NCBI GenBank assembly: GCA_037127255.1
Contig: JBANSL010000004.1
Span: 2,232,001-2,296,000, forward strand
Direction of reading: 5' to 3'
Source of the DNA: Persicaria tinctoria
Taxonomy: Eukaryota > Streptophyta > Magnoliopsida > Caryophyllales > Polygonaceae
Length of the DNA: 64,000 nucleotides
In this document: positions 55,130 through 64,000 of the stretch, in pieces
How positions within the stretch are numbered: position 1 is the stretch's first letter
Layout of the letters: each line of letters begins with the position of its first letter
Position numbers and translations under genes: made by a program
Notes under the pieces: generated by a model
Database searches by the model: none
The model's input: the letters and a program-made list of their open reading frames with translations, nothing else
What the model was told of the DNA's origin: nothing

Positions 55130-55622
55130 TAGGGGTGTTATTCGAGTCGAACGAGCCGAGTAGTGAGCTGCTCATACTCGTCTCGGTAGTGTTCAAGCTC
55201 GAGCTCGGCTCGAATTTTACTCGAGCTTAGAAGCAAGCTTGAACTCGGCTCGCGAGTATTTGAACAAGCTCGAGCTCGTTTTGCTTGTTTTTTTGCCGAG
55301 TCGAGCTCCAGCTCGTGAGCTCGGGTTATTGTTTTACCTTGTTTTTGCTGGAAGTTCGTTTCTGAGCTCGTTTTGGGCTCTTTTTTGCTTTTTTGGCTCG
55401 TTTCTGAGCTCGTTACTGGAGACACACGGGAAGAAACCCTAAAACTAAAGGTGAAAAAGCCCAGGGGCAAAATTGTCCGAGTAATACGAGCTACTCGAGC
55501 TCGAGCTCGTACTCGGCTCGAGCTCGATTCGAGCTCAGGAGCTTACTCGAACTCAACTCGTTTTTCAAATGTGAACGAGCTCGAGCCGAATCTGAGCGGC
55601 TCGTGTCCGCATAACACCCCTA
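55130..55622. mobile_element. hAT-type MITE, best-preserved copy of the GAGCTCGA family
   Basis: Terminal inverted repeats TAGGGGTGTTAT and ATAACACCCCTA, and a perfect 8-bp duplication CACAAAAG (55122-55129 and 55623-55630). The body is a dense array of GAGCTCGA-type motifs in both orientations. The long open frames across it are by-products of this repeat. It is the reference copy for 6711-6901, 35147-35537 and the piece near 20700. Confidence 0.9.
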
Positions 55623-56269
55623 CACAAAAGTGGGAAAATTTTGGCTAGTATCGATACTCATTGAGTATCCACCTAGTATCGATTTTTCTACTATTCAAAT
55701 TTTATATTGTAAAAACTCTTAGTATCTCCCACAGTAAAAGGCCGATAAAGTTGCTCTAACTCTTCTTCTCCCTTTCTCTTCTTTCTCAAACCTCCATTGA
55801 AGGTGAAATCTTCCATATCCGGCCGGTCCTTCGGGACATGACATTAATATAATAGATAGATGGATAGATTTTGATTTATTATTTTATTATATTTTTAATA
55901 GATTATAAATATAATAAATGTAATTTTAGAATATTATATTAACATATTTCTTGATTTTAGTAAATAAGGAGTGGTCATCCGCGAGTCGAACCGGAGATGT
56001 TCAGGTACTCTAAGACAGGGTCATTAGTAAACTAAGATCGGATAAATTAAACTTTTCATAGTGAGTAGCCCTACCGCTTCGCGGCCACATACCCCATAAC
56101 CTAACTTTGATTTGACCCTACGAAATAGTATACACCGCTTGACCCACCACACTTGATGAAGGGTTTTTTAGGAGGATCAATACCATTTGCCCAACGGTAA
56201 CATTTTTCCTACAATTTTAATCTCCCGCGAAATTTATTTTAGAATCAAGACTTTGCAAATGAATACTAA
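55623..56269. other. Intergenic, nothing recognised
   Basis: Starts with the right hAT target-site copy. GATTTTTCTAC-type AT-rich sequence, no coding frame of note. Confidence 0.4.
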
Positions 56270-56790
56270 CTAGTACGATTCCCGCGCCATGTCACGTTTT
56301 TTTAAAACTAAAATATAATATATAAAAATATTAATAAATGTTAAGATAAAAATCATAAAAAAAAACTTTACAATAAATGTATCTTATAATTATCTCAGAA
56401 TTTTTTTAAAAATCTTATGTAGAGTATAATACATAAATATAGATATTTTAAATTACTTAGTAATAATAATATCAATATCATTATAACATTGTTTAATTGT
56501 AATGTGTCATAATCCATAATTATTCAATGTTTTGAATTAAGTCCAATAGTTAGTAAATAAATTTGATTAAACCCAATAGTTATATTAGATTAAATTCAAT
56601 GTTTTGAATTAAGCCCAATAGTTAGTAAAATTAAAGAAAAAAAAAATTAAAGAAAAATGAATAAAAAAGGAGAATTAAAGAAAATAAAAAAAATGAAAAT
56701 AATAATAACGATTAGTTAAGACTCCTAAAATGTCTCTAAGAATGACACATCATCCTAAACTCTTCTAAATTAAGAGTTTATATATATAGA
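56270..56790 (-). mobile_element. Small non-autonomous Helitron
   Basis: On the minus strand it begins A^TCTATATATATAAACTC and ends GTGACATGGCGCGGGAATCG, TACTAG^T. TC start, CTAG end, and A and T neighbours fit Helitron rules. A short hairpin CGTG(ACATGG)CGCG precedes the end. The 521-bp body is AT-rich, with repeated AATCCAATAGTTA-like phrases, and has no gene. Confidence 0.65.
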
Positions 56791-58125
56791 TTGTATAAGA
56801 TTCGGTCTACCAATACCTTAATTTCACCAAATCCTTCGAAAAATCAAAATTGAAATCCATTAATAATTCCTAGAAATCCTAATTTTTTACGATATATTTA
56901 CGAGTTTTTTAGGTAGAAATTTTAATTTAATGAGTAGAATATATATCAATCAGATATTGGCCGCATATATATATAGGGGGAGGTTCAAGCGGAAACACTC
57001 CTTCCCATAGAAACCCCATTACTATGGAAACTTTTAATGTCAACCCTTCTTTCTGAATCAAGGGCTGTTAATATGCGGTGGCAATTTTGAAATTTTTAGA
57101 ATGTTTAAGCCTTTTTATTTATAAAAAAAAAAGCAAACCCTTCCCCTCATTAGATGGAATCTCTGATCGTTCTTGAAGGCTTGAAGCAAACCCTTCCCCT
57201 AATCCCCTCAGGCCTCAGCCTCCTTCTGAATCAACTCAAACAGCTTCGCCCTCCCTTCGGTCGTCCTCCGCCTCTTCCCCTCGGTCGGTCTCCACATGTT
57301 TCCCCTTTCGCCCAGATTAGTCGCATGACTCGGATTGAAGACGAAAAACGATTATCGATCCAGAAGGTTCAACCGAAGACGATTGTCCAGAGGGTTCAAT
57401 TGAAGACGAAGGACGAAGACTAGTGGAATTTGATAGGGGACTAGAGCACGGTACTGTTCAGGGGCGAGAGCAAGGTTCTGATTAGGGGGCGAGAGCAAGG
57501 TATGGTTTGGATTTTGATTTTGAGAAAAAAAAATAGTTGGATTCGATTAGGGCTATGGTTATTGAGTATGCTCGAATCTGATTTGATTTAGCTGTGGTTA
57601 TTGAGTATGCTCATCTAATTTGATTTAGATTTTGTCTGTTCAGGGGCAATCTGTCTGTGAGTAGACAGATTGCCTTGGTGGATTGGATATATTGAGGAAA
57701 AACACAAAAAACTACTTATTGTTTCTTACAAGTATTATTTAGTGCTAGCTATTGTGGTTGATTAGCATTCTTTTGGCTTAGTTGTAGGATAAGCAGATGT
57801 ACACAAAATTTTACTTAGTTTGGACTGAAATGGAACACACTAAAATCTAAAGTGAAAAAAAATGTGAAGCTCCAAGAGGATTTATTGCAACCGTTGTTGC
57901 ACCTCCTGCACTAACAGTAGCAATCACATTGGCACCAAGTTTATTTTTACCTATCAACTATTTCAATCATATTGCATTCCAGTATTCCATCAAGTCCCTT
58001 GCTGATTTTATTGTCATCATAATTTTTATTTTGCCCATCAATCATATTGAGAAGTGAAATTGAGAAGATTGTGAAGTGAAATTGAGAAGTGCAACATGAG
58101 TTATGGGTTTATGATTATCTTTTCA

Positions 58126-58195
58126 AGTCTATTAGCTCAAAGGAAGAACAATGTGTTATTATACACCTGATATGGGTTCGAATCCCATATAGACT
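58126..58195 (+). pseudogene. tRNA-like sequence (degenerate)
   Basis: A 70-nt cloverleaf-like sequence. The 7-bp acceptor pair is AGTCTAT/ATAGACT. An A-box-like stretch TAGCTCAAAGG follows. A perfect T arm is ATGGG-TTCGAAT-CCCAT, with B-box GGTTCGAATCC. The anticodon arm GTG...CAC has an 8-nt loop, and the D stem is weak, so a working tRNA is unlikely. Confidence 0.45.
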
Positions 58196-58650
58196 TTCTC
58201 TACACAATAGATCTAAAAATCAAATAGAAGCAATCTGAAATAGAAGCAATCTAAAACAGAAGCAATCTAAAAAAAAAGCAAATCTGAAAACTGAAATAGA
58301 AGTAACAGTATGTTACGAAAAATGAAACAGAAGCAACTTTAATGGTGATCAAACATGCCAGACATCGTTTCAGATTTATTGAAATTTGATCAAATATGGA
58401 AAATTTCTTCTTGTTCAAATAAGTGATCAACATACTGCCTTTTTCCTTGTTTTTTAATTTGATTGTTTTTACGTGTTTTGTGATACTATGTTGTCAGATT
58501 GTTGTATAGGACAACTTTGTTCTGATTGTTGTTGTTAGCTCTTGATTGAGTTATTGTTGCCCTTATTGTCAGCTTTTAATTTTATGCTTATGAATAGCAA
58601 AGAAGATGGAAAACTAACAACTCAATTAGTGCCAATGAGGTTTAGAGAAA

Positions 58651-58718
58651 GGCTATATGGGATTCGAACTCATATCATGTGTAGAATAACACATTGCTCT
58701 TCCATTGAGCTAATAGAC
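58651..58718 (-). pseudogene. tRNA-like sequence (degenerate), inverted relative of 58126-58195
   Basis: The minus strand starts GTCTATTAGCTCAATGGAAG, with D stem GCTC/GAGC and anticodon arm ATGTG...CACAT (8-nt loop). The T loop is TTCGAAT with one mismatch in its stem, and it ends ATAGCC. It matches the plus-strand sequence at 58126 at most positions but lies in inverted orientation about 450 bp away. Confidence 0.45.
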
Positions 58719-59757
58719 TTTAAAAGACCTTCACGTTAGATCCCTTTTGCTGTCAGAATTGCTGCCCTTTGCTGTCATAAATTAATAGATCCCTTTGCTG
58801 TAATTGTTGCCTAGTTCAGTGAAACAGAACAAGTAGGGAATCTCAAAATTACACTCCTCAATAAATCAAACCAAATTGCACTTCTCAATTTCACTTCTCA
58901 GTTTCAGTACCCACAAGGCCACAACTCCATTTAACTTCTCAATAGCTTCAAACAGAGCCAATAATTTTTTAACAGTCAGTCTATTTGGCAAGTTAGTTTC
59001 ACTTCTTCTATTTGATGCAAAACAAATAGACAACAACTAACCATTTTGAATTACCAAAGGAAGCTGCTAATCAGTCCTTAAAATCCAAACCCGCCAAAAG
59101 CCAAACCACAAGCGACCTAAAATTGACAGGCAGAACTACAAGCGGAAACAAAATTGACAGACATTAAAATCGCAGTCTCACCAAATCAAATTCAGAATCA
59201 AAATCTCAGTCTGGTCATCCTCTCAATTAAGAGATAAAAACCAAACCACAAGCAGAAACAAATTTGACAACGTTAAAATCAAAATCCGAACCTGAGAAGT
59301 TGGGGAAGAGGCGGAGAGCAATCGGGAGAGCGATCGAGGACATCAAAATCGCCAATCTATTGACAGTCTTCATCTCCCAAAATCATAAGCATCCCAAAAT
59401 TGAATCGGTTCTTCATCCCCAAATTGATCTGATGATAATAAAATAGAGGAAGAGGCGGAGTCCAACAACAAAGATGTAGTGGCGGTGAGCGGAAGGAAGC
59501 GGAAGAGGAAGAGAAGGCTACGCCGACGCTCGATGAACAGGAAGTAAGAGGCGGCGGCGGCGGAAATCACGGGAGGATTGTGCGCTAACATCGGAGGAGA
59601 AGAGTTGTGCGTGAGATCTGAGAGGGGCGGGTTAGGTCTGAGAGGGAGTATTTTTATAAAAGGGCATAAAAGGACCATAAATTTCAAAATTGCCCTCGTT
59701 TTATTAGAACCATTGATTTAAAAGGAAGGGTTGAGATTAAAAGTTTCCATAGTGATG

Positions 59758-62700
59758 TGGTCTGGACCAACACAAGAATAGTGTAGCCTGAACCAACCTC
59801 GCAAGAATACGAGATCAATTGCAGTATACGGATATCGATCACGGGGATTATATATGTATCAATTGTTATCTAGAACTAATTAGCTAAGCCAAGAAAGAGG
59901 GATTTGATTTTAATCTAAACTAAGGAAAACAAGCAAGATTATGGAGAAAATATATATGAGAAGTAATTCCAAGGTTAAGGATTCCGACGACAATGCCACA
60001 AAGAATTCAACCCAATGTTCACTCGAACTTCATCTTCTTAATATGTCAAATTGAAGGTAAATTATCTAAAGTCATCACTACTCAGCTGTCGCATGTTGTA
60101 GTGATTGTGTCTAAATTAACAAATCTAGACCCTTTAAGCTCTTTATAAACCTTAGGAGAAAATCAATTAAACTTTCGCTGTCGCGTTCCGCCTAACCGAT
60201 TAACACCTAAGAATCTACGATAATTTATTAATCCTCAAAAGTCCTCAACAATCGTTTAAATGTCACAATAACAATTGTTGACTTCTCAAGTTTAATACCA
60301 GGGTTCCGATGAAACCAATACTCCTTTCGGGTTCATGAATTTCATCTATTTATCCAATTTCAATTCGCATCGGTAGCATCTTGAATCTAAAAAGGATTCT
60401 AATCGATTGATATCAATTGACATCAATTAGGTTAAGCAACTAGGATCAAATCAATTCATAAAATTCAGACTAAGTTCAAGCAAACATCGAAATCAAACCA
60501 ATCGCGACATTGTCGGGTTCACCCTAACCCTAGAACGGAAAATTTAGCTAAACATAATATAGACAATAGTGGAATAAATTAAAGAAATGCATAAAATAAA
60601 ATGCAAACCAGAAATCTTCGTCTTCAATCCAAAGTGCAATACCGAAAACAAATAAAGGAAAACCTAAATCTAAACCTAAAACTAAGAAGCGAATGAAGCC
60701 GGCGGCCAAGCTCCAAAGTACGAACGAAGATCCCCCCTTTGTTCTATCACATACGAAAGTATATATGTGAAGATTAATGAAATTACAATTTTAACCCACG
60801 AAATTAAATAATTAAAATCTAACCCAACACCCAATTATAAAGTTAATTCCGTCAAACAACCCCTAAGTTTAGAAACTTCAATCATTGTCAATTTAGCTCC
60901 TCAAGTCCAATTCAATATCCTCGCCGCTCCACATTAACACTTCAATTTCAACAATATCGCTTCCAAAGTGCCTGAAATCAATAAAAACACGGTGTAGACT
61001 CCGAAAATGCAAAATAAACAAAATAAAATATAAAAGATGATAAATATGCATGAAAATTATCTAAACTAATATGCAAATGCAACCTTAAAATATGACTAAA
61101 TTAGATGTCATCAAATCACCCCATGCTTGAACCTTGCTTGTCCTCAAGCAAGAACAAGTGTAAAGATTTCACAAGAAGGATTTCGATCTCTATCCAAGCT
61201 ATGCATTTGCTCATTTAGATCTAGACATTGGGTTCAAAACAAGGACAAGCAAATCATATAAGAGACAAGTCAAGACATGAATTCTAAGACCTCACATAGG
61301 ACATATTTTTGTGGAACTCTCACACTCTTGTGTTTAAGGTTAAATATTCCGCTCAAGCTCAAATCTTAAAAACTCATCTACCATAAGCTTGAATTTGCGT
61401 CCTTATTCTCCATCACTTAGACTATGCACAAAAACATAAATCATGAGGTCTTTTCATGGGTTGTAATGGGGTCAAGGTAAGAAACAAAAGGTATGAATTC
61501 TTTAGTCATGTGGTGCTAAATTCGGGAAATAGAACTACTTCCTTAACTTCAACAACAATTCCAACTTCTTTTCCACAAGCATACCAAATCTCTCACAACA
61601 ACCACATTACATAATCAAATAAGTTCAAAACTCATAACTTTGAAAACTCATTCCCTTTTCACAAACATTTCTCTAGTGATGAAGAGTTTTATTCACTTTT
61701 TTTTTTTTTTTTCATCTTTTCCATTTTCTCTCTTTTTTTTCTTTTTTTTTAATTTCTTCATCACAAGAAAATTACATTTGAAGCACAAAATCCTCCACTC
61801 AATACATCAATCACTCAAAGCACATTATTCTCTTTTCTCCACTCAAATGAACCATAATTCTATTTCATCCTAATTCCCGAATGGGTAAACAAGGCTAAAA
61901 TAGGCTTAAGGATAATCTCGTGAAGCTACAAATGAATAGGCAAATAGGCTCAATGGGCTTCAAGCAAAGGATATAACTATGGGTAGGAAGGGAATAATAG
62001 GCTAACAAAATTGCCTCAATCATGTTTATGCAATGCACACAAGTCATATATGTGATCTCGAGAGGTTCTAATGCAAGTTCTGAAGATAGAGCAATCAAGA
62101 TGAGCAATTCACACACAAAAGAAAGAGGACTCATGATGTCGGTCCTAGGCTTAGAAGCTCACGGCTTTTGTCTTAGAATCCCAATCTTAACAAGTCTCAA
62201 GCAATGATAAGTTTTTGAAAGAATTATAGCATAAACCCAAATATCCAAATCATCACAAGCTTTTTTAACATGCCTTAGAGGATATCATCAACCAATTTCA
62301 ATCAAGGAAGTGACATGTTCTTCAAGAAGAGCAAGGAATTTTTATTAGCAACGGTTCATCTCAAAACATCTATATGCAAATGAAATGCAATGTATGAAAT
62401 GCACATGAAAAAAGAGAAAAAAAATGAAAAAATGATATGCAAAAACGGAGTTACACATGAGCTACATGTGAATTACAAGTGAGTTACCCCCACCCCATGC
62501 TTAAAATCTGCTTTGTCCTCAAAGTAGAGAAAAAGAAAGAGTAAGGGAAGAGGAAACTCACTAAAGAATCAGGCACACTCGAGGAAAATTCAAGCAATCC
62601 TAATCCCAGGTAGTAGTGCAAGAATTGTTACGGAACCATCTGTGATATTTATCTAATTTCAGCGGCATCTCCTTCGTAATTTGGCCTGCGCAAAGCACAA

Positions 62701-64000
62701 AAAACAGAAGCAGATACCATCCTAACAAGCACAACGGTATCACAATAGCAACCAGGATCCAATAACCAATGCAAATCAGCACTATAACACCTCAAACATC
62801 AACTCAGTAAAATCAGCCCCATCAGAACAAAAACAAGACTAGGTGACAAGCACTTAAGATCAAACAAACTATGAAATCAGCACATATAAATGAATGTCCA
62901 GTAGAACGATCAAAAGCTAAGGTTCATCGAAACAAATATTCAGTTGCACTCAGTCACATGTCAATAAAAATCAATAAACTCAAGTAACTTCCAGAAGTGC
63001 AAAACTGAGAAGAACTAGAAGCACCTGGACAAATCACTAATCACCTAGCCAAAAAGAATCAACGATTTATCAATCAATTACTCAGCACATCGAATTAAGT
63101 GCAACCAACGACTAAATTTCTATAGCTAAAGTGATCAGTTTCAGCAATAAAAACAAGCCAGACGACACTCCTATTTACATTCAAAGGCATAGTGCTAGCA
63201 AAAATATGGTTAAAATGCCTCATAGCACATATCAACGAAACCTCCAAGATCTTGAGACTAAAACAAACTCAGATTTTAGACATGACATTAAAAAAAAAAC
63301 AATCAGATAGATCACTGCAAAGTCTAAAAAAATTCAGCAACATGTAACAAATAATCAAGAGCATAACAACTCAATCTCAACCAAGTTCCACCAATCTCAA
63401 ACTCGATAATCATCCTGGATACAACTCAACCCCAAAATCAGCAGCATTGGACTAAATCGAGCATCAACTCAAATTGACATTCAGTTCATAAAATTCAGAA
63501 CAATAAGGTGAAGAGAAAGTCGTACCTGTGCTCACCATTGGGTTGAAAATTGGAGGCTGAAGAAGTGCGGGTGAGAGAGCAGCAGCGGAGCCTTCGAGAA
63601 TCGGGGGCGGCTAGGGCTCCAGCGGTGAAGGCGGAGAGGAGCGAGGGAGATCTGGTGGAGGGTGTCGGGGCGACGGTGGTGGTTCCGCGCGAGAGAGGGC
63701 GGGAGGGGTGACCTTGGAAGGGCATCGGGAAGAGGGAGCTGTGATGACGGAGCAGGATCGCCGGAAATTTGAGGGTGGGGACGGAGATTGGAAGAGAAGC
63801 CGGTGAGGAGAAGGCAGGCGACGGGGCAAAGGTCGCTGGCTGCTGTCTGTCGGGTGGTGCTGGCGGTGTGGTGGTGCAGCCGGTGGTGGTGAGGTGATTC
63901 CGGCGTTGATGAGCAAAGATGGGAAGGGGGCGGCGTGGGCTACGTCGGATAGGAAGAAGGGCGAGACGGAGAGGATGGGAGGCGATAGGGTATTAGGGGA
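59758..64000. other. Unclassified repeat-like region, no gene recognised
   Basis: About 4.2 kb of moderately AT-rich DNA with stops in all frames. Phrases such as CCCCATGCTTGAACCTTGCT then TGTCCTCAAGCAAG (about 61121-61153) and CCCCATGCTTAAAATCTGC then TTTGTCCTCAAAG (about 62495-62525) are ones I associate with non-coding parts of large plant LTR elements. I could not find paired LTRs in the window. A T-run sits at 61697-61750. From 63530 the sequence turns GC- and GA-rich (CT-rich on the minus strand, with Pro/Ser/Arg frames lacking motifs), possibly a promoter or leader of something beyond the right edge. Confidence 0.35.

Larger units (their letters stand above)
57017..59757. mobile_element. 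Long-TIR (probably Mutator-like) element with possible captured sequence
   Basis: The left arm ACTATGGAAACTTTTAATGT then CAACCCTTC (from 57021) is mirrored on the right (GAAGGGTTGAGATTAAAAGT, TTCCATAGTGATG, to 59757), about 40-50 bp. The interior has a CT-rich open frame at 57154-57423 and a GC-rich one at 59370-59687 (minus), neither recognised. Also inside are a doubled phrase GGTTATTGAGTATGCTC near 57558-57610 and two tRNA-like sequences. No transposase was seen. Outer limits and target-site duplication could not be settled. Confidence 0.55.

Noticed and set aside
55138..55648. Frames rich in Glu, Leu, Arg and Ser in both orientations
   Set aside because: By-product of the GAGCTCGA repeat array of the hAT MITE.
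63495..63916. Pro/Ser/Arg-rich minus-strand frames at the right edge
   Set aside because: GC-rich low-complexity translation without domains; could be a leader or promoter but is not supported as a gene.

Overview
The window is plant nuclear DNA, most likely from a eudicot. The evidence is genes split into many short exons with GT-AG introns, and plant-specific families (calreticulin-3, Dicer-like 2, chloroplast phosphoglycolate phosphatase, Ariadne RBR ligase). It also carries plant-type L1 LINEs, Copia-derived, hAT, Helitron, TRIM and Au-SINE-like repeats. I cannot name the species; an asterid is a guess. No tool was run. Exon borders were read by eye from splice sites, reading frame and family knowledge.

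The gene-rich left part (1-12.8 kb) holds the last two exons of an ER membrane complex subunit 10 gene (+). Next come a complete 14-exon calreticulin-3 gene (-) and a complete 20-exon DCL2 gene (-). DCL2 is the most reworked locus. An inverted copy of its RNase IIIb exon lies about 80 bp beyond its stop codon, and Au-SINE-like pieces lie in two introns. A hAT MITE and a tandem repeat sit in other introns, and its promoter plus exon 1 are duplicated about 5 kb upstream.

From 12.8 to 27.3 kb is transposon territory: a young gag-only LTR element with apparently identical 529-bp LTRs, a decayed LINE, the DCL2 5' duplication, a 705-bp foldback element, a second inverted-repeat element, and a nearly full-length 6.3-kb L1-type LINE with a 15-bp target-site duplication.

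From 28.7 to 39.7 kb lie a 16-exon Ariadne-type RBR E3 ligase gene (-), a TRIM element with a duplicated primer-binding site, and a complete 11-exon PGLP1 gene (-).

The right part (40-64 kb) is again repeats. The most unusual are two head-to-tail minus-strand copies of a reverse-transcriptase element. Its C-terminus carries a CCHC knuckle followed by a restriction-like-endonuclease pattern, as in R2/NeSL-type retrotransposons, and its 3' ends are TAA repeats. Around them are hAT MITEs, a Helitron with two 5' ends that contains a LINE, a second small Helitron, a long-TIR element with two tRNA-like sequences, and 4 kb of unclassified repeat-like sequence. No host gene was recognised to the right of PGLP1.
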